Source: JAOAGA01 sp964540515 (GTDB lineage: Bacteria > CALINM01). Taken from it: a DNA stretch of 64,000 nucleotides. The notes below the pieces were generated by a model. The model ran no database searches. It was not told the DNA's origin and saw only the letters and a program-made list of their open reading frames with translations. Of the stretch, positions 53,789 through 62,882 are shown in pieces. The DNA lies in assembly GCA_964540515.1 (NCBI GenBank), contig CAZIMS010000002.1, positions 243,709 to 307,708 on the forward strand. Direction: 5' to 3'. Each line of letters begins with the position of its first letter. Position 1 is the stretch's first letter. The translations under genes were made by a program, and so were the position numbers.

Positions 53789-54985
53789 ATGAAAAAAGAT
53801 TATATATTTATATCAGAATCTGTCACTGAAGGTCATCCTGATAAGCTTTGTGATCAGATTAGTGATTCAATAGTTGATCAGATCTTAATGAAAGATAGAT
53901 GTGCCAAAATAAGAGCAGAAGTTTCTGTTTTTTCTAATATTTTATTTATAGCGGTAAGATTTGCCAGTGAGAGTACCATTGATTTTCCTAATATAGCAAG
54001 AAGTATTATAAAACAGGTTGGGTATAAAGACGGGTTTAATGCTCAGAATTGTAGTATACTTACAAGTATCAAACAGCAAAAATCAAGTGCTTTGTTTTGT
54101 AAAAGTGATAGCTCCTTAGAGGAGGAAGATATCGAAAAGATAACAGTTAGTGACCCCACTACGGTTTTCGGTTATGCGTGTAATCAAACGCAGGCCTATA
54201 TGCCTCTTCCTATCTGGTTAGCTCACAAACTGGCAAGGAGACTATCCTCTGTTAGGTACCAGAATATTATTGATTATCTTGAACCTGATGGTAAAACTCA
54301 AGTCTCCGTCGAGTATAGAAATGGCAAGCCTTATAGAATTGATACAATTAGTATAATTGCAAGTCAGTCTAAATCAGAAAAAGAGGGTGGACCAACACAA
54401 AAAAAACTGTATGAAGACCTATATGAGAAAGTTATTTTGCCTTCTTTTTTAGATGAATATGTGAGATTGGATGAAAAAACGAGGATTATTATAAACCCAG
54501 AGGGACCTGTTGTGCCAGGAGGTCCACTTATTCATGCAGGCTTAACAGGTAGGAAAAACGCTATAGATACATATGGTGAGTATTCAAGAAATAACTCAAC
54601 TGCTCTTAGCGGTAAAGATCCATCGAGAATAGATAGAATAGGTACTTATATGGCAAGATATGTAGCAAAAAACATTGTTGCTTCTGGTATTGCCGATGAA
54701 TGTGAGGTTCAACTTACCTACTCCATAGGTTACTCAGGACCAATTAGTATTCATGTTGAAACCTTTGGTACAGGCAAGATACCAGATGAAGAGGTAATTA
54801 AGAAGATAAAAAACTCCTTTGACCTAAGATTTGGTGCCATCATAAAACAATTTAGTTTAAGAGATTTGCCAACCCTTATAAAAGGTGGCTTTTATAGAAA
54901 ATTGGCTGCCTATGGTCATGTGGGTAGAATGGACATAGGACTACCATGGGAAAAAATTGATAAAATAGATACTTTAAGGTGTTAA
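53789..54985 (+). CDS. Divergent S-adenosylmethionine synthetase paralogue
   Basis: A 398-residue MetK-like protein. Kept are GHPDK (residues 15-19), GLTGRK (251-256) and SGKDPSRIDR. Changed are the block before GLTGRK, GGPLIHA instead of the usual GGPxGDA so that the active-site Asp becomes His249; the HGGGAFSGKD block, which reads NNSTALSGKD; and the DIxxGV gating loop, which is missing (about residue 100). It starts 1 bp after the ATPase stop, with GGGAG upstream, so it is co-expressed with a transporter. It may still make SAM or use another substrate; I give no gene symbol for that reason. Confidence 0.8.
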   Translation: MKKDYIFISESVTEGHPDKLCDQISDSIVDQILMKDRCAKIRAEVSVFSNILFIAVRFASESTIDFPNIARSIIKQVGYKDGFNAQNCSILTSIKQQKSSALFCKSDSSLEEEDIEKITVSDPTTVFGYACNQTQAYMPLPIWLAHKLARRLSSVRYQNIIDYLEPDGKTQVSVEYRNGKPYRIDTISIIASQSKSEKEGGPTQKKLYEDLYEKVILPSFLDEYVRLDEKTRIIINPEGPVVPGGPLIHAGLTGRKNAIDTYGEYSRNNSTALSGKDPSRIDRIGTYMARYVAKNIVASGIADECEVQLTYSIGYSGPISIHVETFGTGKIPDEEVIKKIKNSFDLRFGAIIKQFSLRDLPTLIKGGFYRKLAAYGHVGRMDIGLPWEKIDKIDTLRC

Positions 54986-54989
54986 GGTA

Positions 54990-55943
54990 ATGCAGGAAGA
55001 CTTCTTAAAGGAATATAACCTTATTAAGTCAGACAACTTTATCTGGATAAATATTGACAGTCCAGATGATAAAAAGTTGTTAGAGTTAGCAAAGGCCTTT
55101 AAGTTTCATCATTTAGATATAGAAGACTGTCTTTCAAAGGTGCAGATCCCAAAGATTGACGAGTATAGTGATTATTTATTTGTTATACTTCACATACCAA
55201 GGTTTATAAAGGAGAAAAAGTTTTCCATACCTTCTCAAGTAGGATTTTTTATAGGCAAAGATTTTCTTGTTACCGTACATAACGGTGAGATAAAAACTAT
55301 AAATAGAATCTTCCAAAACTGTTTAGAAAAGCCAGATATATATAATGAATACATGACGAAAACATCAACCTTCCTTTTTTACAAAATAATACATTCGTTG
55401 ATAAAACATATAATGGCAATGTTAAAAAAGGTTATTTATGATATAGAAGACATAGAGGATACAGTGTTCGATCAAGGTAAGGAAGCTATTATAGAGATAG
55501 CGGATATGAGGCATAATATTTATAACATGAGAAGGGTCATTTTTAACTTTAAAACCGTAATTGCTGATTTAGAAAAGATAATAGGCAAGTTTTCAAACGG
55601 CGATATGACGATATATTTTGGTGATTTATCAGACTATATTAATAAAGCATGGAATATCCTTGAAGAATGTAAAGAGACAATAGAAATATTTAAAGATACT
55701 GACTTTATTATTAATTCCCATAGGACTAATAAGATACTTGCTTTATTAACAATAGTATTTACATTTTCTATCCCTGCTACAGTAATTGGGACCTTTTATG
55801 GTATGAACGTAGCTTTGCCGGGAGGTGTTGAAAATCCCTATATTTTTTGGGGACAATATACCACTTTTATTATAATAGTTTTAATTTCTATGATATCAGC
55901 AGTTTTTATGTTTATATTATTTAGGAGGTTAAAATGGCTATGA
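54990..55943 (+). CDS. corA: CorA family divalent cation (Mg2+) channel
   Basis: A 317-residue protein with a large cytoplasmic N-domain and two C-terminal helices. The signature YGMN is just after the first helix (TVIGTFYGMNVALPGG), and a charged tail ends the protein. It probably carries Mg2+ or a related divalent ion. It is 4 bp behind the MetK-like gene. A second cation transporter in the same run as the P2A ATPase supports an ion-homeostasis theme. Confidence 0.9.
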   Translation: MQEDFLKEYNLIKSDNFIWINIDSPDDKKLLELAKAFKFHHLDIEDCLSKVQIPKIDEYSDYLFVILHIPRFIKEKKFSIPSQVGFFIGKDFLVTVHNGEIKTINRIFQNCLEKPDIYNEYMTKTSTFLFYKIIHSLIKHIMAMLKKVIYDIEDIEDTVFDQGKEAIIEIADMRHNIYNMRRVIFNFKTVIADLEKIIGKFSNGDMTIYFGDLSDYINKAWNILEECKETIEIFKDTDFIINSHRTNKILALLTIVFTFSIPATVIGTFYGMNVALPGGVENPYIFWGQYTTFIIIVLISMISAVFMFILFRRLKWL

Positions 55944-56194
55944 GTAAAACATCCTGCAAAAGAGATAAATCAATATTATATGATAGTGATTTAGAAAAAA
56001 AGTCGCATTATCACAATATTACGAACTTATCTCTCAAGTTTAGTGAAGACATAACTAACATAAGGAGGGTATATGAAGCTATCTTAGAAAGATATAAAAA
56101 AAATGCAAAAATTAAAGATTTTATATCCGTACTCGTCTTTAAAAAGGTACAGAGATTAATAAGGTTAAAAAATAAATATAAGAAAACTTTATAA
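55934..56194 (+). CDS. DUF3562-like small protein
   Basis: An 86-residue basic helical protein. The middle pattern NLSLKFSEDITNIRRVYE followed by KIKDFISVLVFKKVQRLIR resembles DUF3562 (helical, unknown function). AGGAGG at 55923-55928 places ATG 55934 as the start, inside the end of corA (10-bp overlap). It converges on the next minus-strand gene with a 6-bp overlap. Confidence 0.6.
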   Translation: MAMSKTSCKRDKSILYDSDLEKKSHYHNITNLSLKFSEDITNIRRVYEAILERYKKNAKIKDFISVLVFKKVQRLIRLKNKYKKTL

Positions 56195-56560
56195 AATTAT
56201 ACTTAAGAAAGCTAAAGGTGTACCCTCAAAAGCCCTTCCAACAAAAGTTGAGAAAAGAGTCTTTCCTATAACTTCTCCTGCCTTTGATGCCATATTTTCA
56301 AGATAAGTATCTGTGTTAAAAGCTTTTGTACTATCAAATATCCCCTCTTTTTCAAAAAAATTTATTATTTCCTTTTCATTTAAAACAAAAGAATCGTAAT
56401 TTATAACAAAACTTCCAGTTAGTGGATTTGCCTGTAAACTTGAAATTCCATCTAACTTCGATAATTTGTTTGTTATTTCTTCAATCTTATTTTCGTTCCT
56501 TTTTAAATGGGCACATTTGACTCTTAATCGTCCTGGTACATTGTGAAAGTAATAGGCCAT
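56189..56560 (-). CDS. HMA-like domain protein with C-terminal hydrophobic helix
   Basis: A 123-residue protein. The HMA_2-like domain (about 1-72: FHNVPGRLRVKCAHLKRN, LDGISSLQANPLTGSFVINYD) has no CxxC. A short linker leads to a C-terminal segment rich in Gly/Phe/Leu (FSTFVGRAFEGTPLAFLSIIL) that may enter the membrane. It is the clearest member of the four HMA-like copies in the cluster. It lies 1 bp behind a zinc-ribbon gene and closes the cluster from the other strand. Confidence 0.7.
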   Translation of the reverse strand: MAYYFHNVPGRLRVKCAHLKRNENKIEEITNKLSKLDGISSLQANPLTGSFVINYDSFVLNEKEIINFFEKEGIFDSTKAFNTDTYLENMASKAGEVIGKTLFSTFVGRAFEGTPLAFLSIIL

Positions 56561-56561
56561 C

Positions 56562-56843
56562 CTATTCTACCTCCAGTAATATATATTTTTTATAAAATTT
56601 ACATTCAGGATACATACTACAGCGAAATCTCACTGTATTGTCCTCGATCTTATACAAATACATTTTATTTCCACAAACAACACATTCGAGTTTACCTGAA
56701 TTAATTCTATTTTTACTCGCTAAAACGAACTGTCTATCACATACTATACATTTAAATCTTTTCTTGCCTTGTTTTGAATGACCATATTTATAACATGCCT
56801 TCGAACTACATTCTGGACATTCAACCTCGTTTGACTTAACCAT
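56562..56843 (-). CDS. Double zinc-ribbon protein
   Basis: A 93-residue protein with two C4 knuckle pairs: CPECSSKACYKYGHSKQGKKRFKCIVC, like the N-terminal zinc ribbon of IS1 InsA-type proteins, and CVVCGNKMYLY...RCSMYPECKFY, like topoisomerase I zinc modules. It may bind nucleic acid. It overlaps nothing and sits just upstream of the HMA-like gene, so it might regulate the cluster; this is inferred. Confidence 0.65.
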   Translation of the reverse strand: MVKSNEVECPECSSKACYKYGHSKQGKKRFKCIVCDRQFVLASKNRINSGKLECVVCGNKMYLYKIEDNTVRFRCSMYPECKFYKKYILLEVE

Positions 56844-57005
56844 TGATATTATTATCAGAAGAAATATTTAATTTCATTTGAAATTAATGTTAATTTTTCT
56901 TAAAAATAAACTACCTTGCGATATGTTTTTTAAATGATTTATTAGATAAAAAAAAGTTAGACTATAACATTTCTTGTAAAGATCTTTAAAGAGTTATACT
57001 AAATT

Positions 57006-58268
57006 TTAACTTTTCTTCGAGAGCTTAATGAATCTCTCAGTAATTGTGTCAAGCACAATAAATACTGGTACAACCCCGTAGTATTTACCACGACATGTGA
57101 CGTATATATCATCATACAAACAGTCATTATTTCTAAGTTTTAATTTTTGTGCTACAGATTCAAGTTCGCTATTATAATCTACTATTAAAGAGGGGATAGT
57201 CATTAAGTCTTTAATCTTATGTTTTAGATTTAAAGACTCCATATTGTTGTTTTTATCACAAAAGGAACTCTTTATAAAAAAATTTCTAATAACTGATCCT
57301 ATTATTTTATCTTCTTCAATTACTGGTAAGCTTCTTAAATAGGGAAACTCTAAAAAAAGCTCATAGGCAATCTTTAGTGTTTGGTTTGGATAGATTGGTT
57401 TTACATATTGTGATATATGGCCAATCTTTGATAAAACACAATTTTTAGTCATACAATTCTGGTTTTTAGATATTAATTCCATTGCATCTTGTGAAGGTTG
57501 ATGAGAAGGTCTACCTAATAAAAATCCTTGAAGCAAATCGGCATCCATATTTATGATTGTATTTAGCTCTTCTTCAGTTTCAATACCCTCTGCTATAACC
57601 TTAATGCCCATTTTATGTGCGATTGTTATGATAGACTCTACGATGTACTGTTTGATAGGATTTTCAGTAATTTGAGATATAAAATGTTTATCAATCTTTA
57701 AAAAGTCTGGCTCAATTATTGAAAGCATTTTAAGCCCACAGTAGCCTGCCCCAAAATCGTCTATTGCTATTTTATATCCTCTTTTTTTATAGTAATCTAC
57801 TGCTTCTTTAAATAAGCTAAAATTCTTAATTGCACTTTCTTCTGTAATTTCAAAGACTATCTTTTCTTTAGACAAACCATAAAAATCAGCTAATTTATCT
57901 GTATATCCCACATTGTGGGTTGGATCAACCAATACTTCGGGTGTTAAATTTAAAAATAAAAAATTGTTTTTATAATCTAAAGAAGCCCTTTTTATGCTTG
58001 AAATAGCAATCTCTCTAATTTTTAACTCTAACTGAGAGATAACATTAGTTTCGATAGCCCTTTTAAACAAATTCTCTATACTATAATTACTTTTATCTTT
58101 AATACGAGTTAATGCCTCAAAACCAAAAATAGAGCCACTATTTGCATTGTATATCGGTTGAAAAAAGACTATTATCTGGTTATTGACAATTAAATCTAAA
58201 ATCTCGTTACTATTTGAATTTTTATAATTATCAAGGCTCTCTAAATCTTGCGTTATATTATCAAACAT
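57006..58268 (-). CDS. EAL phosphodiesterase with C-terminal CBS pair
   Basis: A 420-residue cytoplasmic c-di-GMP phosphodiesterase. The EAL domain (about 25-255) keeps the catalytic motifs: EALTR (Glu51), NLTPEVL, EITEES, IDDFGAGYCGL, KIDKHFI, AEGIETEEEL and LQGFLLGRP, so it should be active. Two CBS domains (about 280-415) follow and probably gate activity with a nucleotide. No GGDEF domain is attached. Upstream and downstream gaps of 117-160 bp hold nothing obvious. Confidence 0.9.
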   Translation of the reverse strand: MFDNITQDLESLDNYKNSNSNEILDLIVNNQIIVFFQPIYNANSGSIFGFEALTRIKDKSNYSIENLFKRAIETNVISQLELKIREIAISSIKRASLDYKNNFLFLNLTPEVLVDPTHNVGYTDKLADFYGLSKEKIVFEITEESAIKNFSLFKEAVDYYKKRGYKIAIDDFGAGYCGLKMLSIIEPDFLKIDKHFISQITENPIKQYIVESIITIAHKMGIKVIAEGIETEEELNTIINMDADLLQGFLLGRPSHQPSQDAMELISKNQNCMTKNCVLSKIGHISQYVKPIYPNQTLKIAYELFLEFPYLRSLPVIEEDKIIGSVIRNFFIKSSFCDKNNNMESLNLKHKIKDLMTIPSLIVDYNSELESVAQKLKLRNNDCLYDDIYVTCRGKYYGVVPVFIVLDTITERFIKLSKKS

Positions 58269-58385
58269 ATGTCTAACCTGTAAGATTAAGATAGGATTAT
58301 ATTTTTAAATATGGATTAAGAGAGCTTTAAATTTTAATTAATAATTTTTCTCGTTGATTTTTATGCAACATTTAGTAATAGTTTT

Positions 58386-59414
58386 TTATGACTTAACTTG
58401 AAATTTTATTTCACTATCAGTTACTTTGCTTATGCCAGTGTGCCAAAAGGTAATAAAAAATATAGAAGCTAAAACTACTAAATCTATTAGAGAGTAAGTT
58501 AGATTAATATTTAACTCAATTACTGTGTTAAATCTTTTGTAAAATAATAATAAGAAAAATAGACCGTATAGGGAGAGTATTATAGAAAAAACTTGGTAGA
58601 TAGAAATTTTTGTACTTCCCCTGTGGTCGTCTCTTAAAAACTCGCTGAAAAATCTTATTAAAGGTGGGATAATAAAGGTTAAAATAAAGGCAATATAATA
58701 TTTTTGAGAAATAAATAAGAGTATTGATGACAGGGCGATAAATGTGTAAACAATAACTACTAAGCCTTGTATATTTAGCAGTTCAACATTTACATAATTG
58801 CTATCATATACAGCTTTTTTTGTAGAAGAGTTAAACTTAACTTTTAATAGGCTTGGTAAGAAATTAATTTGTTTCATAGGTTTACCATAGCAGCAGCCAA
58901 AACTAAGGCAGGCAAGCCTACCAATACCTTCTCCAAGTGTAGCCGAAATTGATAAAGAGGTAAGTATAGGTAAAAAATATTGGTTAATATCTAAATTTAG
59001 ATAGACAATAACTAAAAATACTGTTGGAACTGAGATAATAGCAGAAACAAAAATTGCTCCACCCACTGTCAGGGTGTTTTTTCTGTTTTCTATTAGATAG
59101 GCGAGTATTTTTGAAGATGGGAATCCCACAACAAGAATTACAATCACTAGAAAATAGGCTCCTTCTTCTGGAAATTCAATTAACTTTATAAGGGATATAA
59201 AGATAAAAACTGAAACTGTATAAGAAAAGGCAGTAATTATTCCATAAAAGGTGATATTAAGGCCTCTATAAACATTATCTTTAAGCTTCTTATATGGTAT
59301 AACCACAAGAAATTGGTAATTGTCCTTGTGAAAATTTTTTAGTCCCCAAAGTATTATGAGTGATATTCCTAATATGAAAGTTATAAAGATGTGATAGAAG
59401 TTCATTTTTTGCAT
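58386..59414 (-). CDS. Lgt-like membrane transferase (prolipoprotein diacylglyceryl transferase family)
   Basis: A 342-residue protein with about eight helices. Lgt-family marks are GEGIGRLACLSFGCCYGKP and FFSEFLRDDHRG. Lgt moves a diacylglyceryl group from phosphatidylglycerol to lipoprotein Cys; the N-terminal region here is unlike standard Lgt, so another lipid donor or acceptor is possible. It overlaps the upstream phosphatidylserine-decarboxylase-like gene by 13 bp. ATG 59414 and ATG 59405 are both possible. Confidence 0.75.
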   Translation of the reverse strand: MQKMNFYHIFITFILGISLIILWGLKNFHKDNYQFLVVIPYKKLKDNVYRGLNITFYGIITAFSYTVSVFIFISLIKLIEFPEEGAYFLVIVILVVGFPSSKILAYLIENRKNTLTVGGAIFVSAIISVPTVFLVIVYLNLDINQYFLPILTSLSISATLGEGIGRLACLSFGCCYGKPMKQINFLPSLLKVKFNSSTKKAVYDSNYVNVELLNIQGLVVIVYTFIALSSILLFISQKYYIAFILTFIIPPLIRFFSEFLRDDHRGSTKISIYQVFSIILSLYGLFFLLLFYKRFNTVIELNINLTYSLIDLVVLASIFFITFWHTGISKVTDSEIKFQVKS

Positions 59415-60388
59415 CCTATAGGACTTCTTACTTTTAAATCGGTTTCAACTATACGATCGATAAAGTTAAAAGAGAATCTACTTTTGACATCTCTTCGTCT
59501 CAAATTATTAATTAAATCCTCACAAAAAGAGATCTTATCTTTTTGGAAAAATAAAATTGTCGTACTACTACCCGGCTTAAAAAGGCTTTTGGGCTGGCCT
59601 TTTTTTACCAGGAGTCCTGTAAATAAACTTTGTGGATTATCGTAATATCTATCTGAGTAGCATTGAACAATTTGACCAATCATCATTGCCACAACCTCAA
59701 TCATTAATACGTAGCCAATATTTGTACCATTAGGTATATCTGTATTAATTACGGTAACAAATCTTTTGTTTTTTGAGAGAGGGTTGTCTATAGAAACCAA
59801 TGCAGAGGGGTTACAGGAGTGATAATATCCATCTATCTCATAAAAATCCTCTACCAAACCTGTTACAGGACAGTGATTGTAATGATACTTATCAGGTGTA
59901 AGTCTAAATACAGCATAATCTCCTTTCTCAAATACATCAAACCATTTCAACCTACCAATTAGTTCGTAGGTGTCAAAAAACTTTTCCTTAATGAAAAAAA
60001 GCGAACTTGTGTTGAGACTGCCAACATAGCATCTTGCATCGCAGGGAGAAACAACTATATTATCATCATCAACCATCTCTCTCCTTTCCCAGTATCTAAT
60101 TTTTCTCTCAAAAATACCTCTTAAAGAAGTTATTTTTGAGATGTCATCAAGTATCTCCTCTGTATTTATATTCATAGCCTTTAAGTAGTATTTCAATCTT
60201 GATTTTGTAATTGGGCGATCAAAGTTCATATAGGCAATTAATTTTGTTGCCTTTGAATCGGTTAGTAATTTAAAAAGATAATCTGACTTTTCTCTTATGG
60301 TAGAGTACAAAAAGTTTATAAAATCATCTCCAAGAAAAGTCTCTGTAATGATTCTATTTGACTCTCTATCAATATACTGATGTTCCAT
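59402..60388 (-). CDS. Phosphatidylserine decarboxylase-like protein (pyruvoyl type)
   Basis: About 328 residues of the PSD family: SPCDARCYVGSL, RLTPDKYHYNHCPVTG with the His pair, IEVVAMMIGQI, and the processing site KPGSSTTILFF, where Ser (about residue 274 from this start) would become the pyruvoyl group. PSD makes phosphatidylethanolamine. Its position between an Lgt-like gene and an unknown large gene, and the GSST in place of the usual LGST, suggest a specialised member. ATG 60388 is used; a TTG at 60400 is the alternative. It overlaps the preceding gene. Confidence 0.82.
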   Translation of the reverse strand: MEHQYIDRESNRIITETFLGDDFINFLYSTIREKSDYLFKLLTDSKATKLIAYMNFDRPITKSRLKYYLKAMNINTEEILDDISKITSLRGIFERKIRYWERREMVDDDNIVVSPCDARCYVGSLNTSSLFFIKEKFFDTYELIGRLKWFDVFEKGDYAVFRLTPDKYHYNHCPVTGLVEDFYEIDGYYHSCNPSALVSIDNPLSKNKRFVTVINTDIPNGTNIGYVLMIEVVAMMIGQIVQCYSDRYYDNPQSLFTGLLVKKGQPKSLFKPGSSTTILFFQKDKISFCEDLINNLRRRDVKSRFSFNFIDRIVETDLKVRSPIGCKK

Positions 60389-62705
60389 ATCTTTCTTCAA
60401 CTATAGTATTGTTGTTGTTTCTATATTTCAATTGTCCTTCTATTTCTAAGAGCATTACGGATAGAAATAAGGAAAGCTCTTTTAAATTTAACTGATCAGC
60501 AAGAAGCTTTATTGTGAAATCATTAATTATAGATTTAATATTTTCAGGATTTATGGCTTTTTTATACTCTCCTGGTAAGTTTGAAAAATCAACTTTATCA
60601 ATGTCTTCTATAAGTGCAGAGGCACCTTCTTTTATCGTTTTGTCTCTTAGCTCTGTTCGATAGTAGAATTCAAGCTGTTTGTTGAAGTCCTCGGCTGGAA
60701 TGTCAAGAAAATTTGTTTTTTTATAATGTTCTACAATTTCTTTAGCAAATTTTCTATGTGTTTTTAGCTCCTCATCATATATTCTCTCTTTACAGTCCTT
60801 TAAGGCAGATGAGTATGAATCAATGCTAAGGAGTTCTTTTGCATCAACTTCTATAATTTTAACAAGGGCCTTTAGATACTCATCTAAATATACTCTTATA
60901 TAGCCAGGGTATCTTTTGCTTAATCTTGAATTATTTGTATAGCCAATAATCCTTTTTAATAGATTATTTTCCGTATGAATTCTTACATAGAAGGTAGGTA
61001 TTCCTATAGCAGAGCAGAAGAATATTTGTCTCCTCTCACTTTCTGTAATGGGTGTATCAGGTATATCAGAGTGAACAACTTCTTTCTTAACTACATATTT
61101 ATAGGCGAGGGCTGTAATTAGTATTTGCAGATTGATAGCATTTTTTAAGTCTCCAAAGAGACTCTCAAAGTTTGAATAATATCTACCCTCAAAACCTGAA
61201 AAACCGTATTTTGCATAGTTTCTGAGACGATAGAGGCTATAAAAAGCCATATCCCTGTGAAAAATACCTAAACTTTCCAGCTCTTCCTTTAAGACCTCGT
61301 GATTATCATACTCACCGTTTAATGCTGGTGCGTTGTCAGTGCTCATTAAGGCGACAAAATAGTCTATTAGTCTATAGTCGTTAACATAATCACCTTTCAT
61401 CCTAAAGATTTTTGAGATCCAATCATCAATAATATCAAGCCCTGTTGGAGATATTATGCGATTAAATTTTACAATCCCAGCCTTTTTCTGCCACCTGCGC
61501 CAGATCATTCTAAGATGTGTAAAGTCTAACTCGTGAGCTAAAAAACCTGTTAATACTTCGGGATGAAAATCTTTATAAGGTATCCTGTAAGGAGCTGCTG
61601 AATATGTACCTGGAAATAGTGGCAAAAAGTGTTCGATAATTTTTATTACGAGGTCACCGTAATATTTCTCATGGAGATGGTTAAATTCGGATAGATTATT
61701 AGCCAATAGGTTAGTTATTCTTTTGCTGCCGATACTTATATGAGTACCATTGTTTGCAAGACATGTATTGGATGTATCAGGGATTACTACTAAATTACTC
61801 TTTATAAAGCCGCCATCTTTTAATTTTTTTAATGTATTTAGCTTGCTTTTACTTAAGACACTGTGACATAAATACATATATGTCTTTTTTTCTTCGCCTC
61901 TATTCCACCCAGATAGGCAGGGGCTTATAAATAAATCTCTGTATAACTCATCAGGCACTAAAGCATTAATTTTTTTCTGCTTGATAGGGGTGATAGGAGA
62001 ATTATAGAGATATACTTTTTGGTTATCTTCGGAAAGACAAAACTTACAATTGGCATAGTAAATTAGCAGTTGAATAAAGAGAAATCTCTTGGCATTTTCC
62101 TTTGCCACATCATAACCAAAATCACTAACATTATCTGAAATATAAAATGATGTTACCTCAGGTGAAGTATTGTCGTTTATAAAACTTCTACTTATAAAAT
62201 CAATCAACTCATCTTTACAATAAGCTTCTGTATTATAAGTACTATTATAGAAGTCAATTAAAACTATCTTTAGCAAATAGCTAACAGGTATTCTTATATA
62301 AGTTTTATTGTTTTTGTAAAAGAAGAAATCTTTAATATCTCCTCTGAAGCCTATGGATGGATTTTCTTTATCCTTTAGCAAATCTCTCTTAAAAGCCTTT
62401 TTAGCTTCTTCAGTAAGCCTATCTTCTTCAATTCTAACCCAGCTATTTTCCCATAAGTTGCTTTCATTAGAGAGCAATAGACTCTCAAGGTCTCTTAAAA
62501 GCTTGCTTGGGGAATCACCGGCCTTAACTCTTCTAACTAAATTGTGATAATATTTAGAATTTATAATCCTATCTGGTAAATCGACGTTTTCAATGCTACC
62601 TTCTACTGCAACCTGAAACTCATTTTCACAACCAGCGGTGACATCGTCTATATCAAAAGGGTTATTTACAATGGCATTTACATTTTTCAAAAGTTTTTTA
62701 GACAT
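60369..62705 (-). CDS. Unrecognised ~778-residue protein in a lipid-enzyme operon
   Basis: A large soluble-looking protein without signal peptide or clear membrane helices. I do not recognise a family. Distinct segments include SNTCLANNGTHISIGSKRITN (about residues 313-333), AAPYRIPYKDFHPEVLTGFLAHELDF, EGRYYSNFESLFGDLKNAINL, and a helical C-terminus. Base composition and codon use look like those of neighbours. Its end overlaps the PSD-like gene by about 20 bp, so the trio is co-translated. No Shine-Dalgarno site is clear. ATG 62705 is chosen over TTG 62711. Confidence 0.8.
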   Translation of the reverse strand: MSKKLLKNVNAIVNNPFDIDDVTAGCENEFQVAVEGSIENVDLPDRIINSKYYHNLVRRVKAGDSPSKLLRDLESLLLSNESNLWENSWVRIEEDRLTEEAKKAFKRDLLKDKENPSIGFRGDIKDFFFYKNNKTYIRIPVSYLLKIVLIDFYNSTYNTEAYCKDELIDFISRSFINDNTSPEVTSFYISDNVSDFGYDVAKENAKRFLFIQLLIYYANCKFCLSEDNQKVYLYNSPITPIKQKKINALVPDELYRDLFISPCLSGWNRGEEKKTYMYLCHSVLSKSKLNTLKKLKDGGFIKSNLVVIPDTSNTCLANNGTHISIGSKRITNLLANNLSEFNHLHEKYYGDLVIKIIEHFLPLFPGTYSAAPYRIPYKDFHPEVLTGFLAHELDFTHLRMIWRRWQKKAGIVKFNRIISPTGLDIIDDWISKIFRMKGDYVNDYRLIDYFVALMSTDNAPALNGEYDNHEVLKEELESLGIFHRDMAFYSLYRLRNYAKYGFSGFEGRYYSNFESLFGDLKNAINLQILITALAYKYVVKKEVVHSDIPDTPITESERRQIFFCSAIGIPTFYVRIHTENNLLKRIIGYTNNSRLSKRYPGYIRVYLDEYLKALVKIIEVDAKELLSIDSYSSALKDCKERIYDEELKTHRKFAKEIVEHYKKTNFLDIPAEDFNKQLEFYYRTELRDKTIKEGASALIEDIDKVDFSNLPGEYKKAINPENIKSIINDFTIKLLADQLNLKELSLFLSVMLLEIEGQLKYRNNNNTIVEERYGTSVY

Positions 62706-62882
62706 CTTCAACTATATTAAAGATGATTGTTATTAATATTTTATTAATGGGTTATTAAATTTTGTTTAAAAAAGTGGTAACCTGCAGAAAAGAAAATTAT
62801 TTAAAATCAATATATTAAAAACATTATAATTTAGTCTTTTTCCCACAATAATTATTAAGTAAGAGTTGCTATTATTTAAGCT

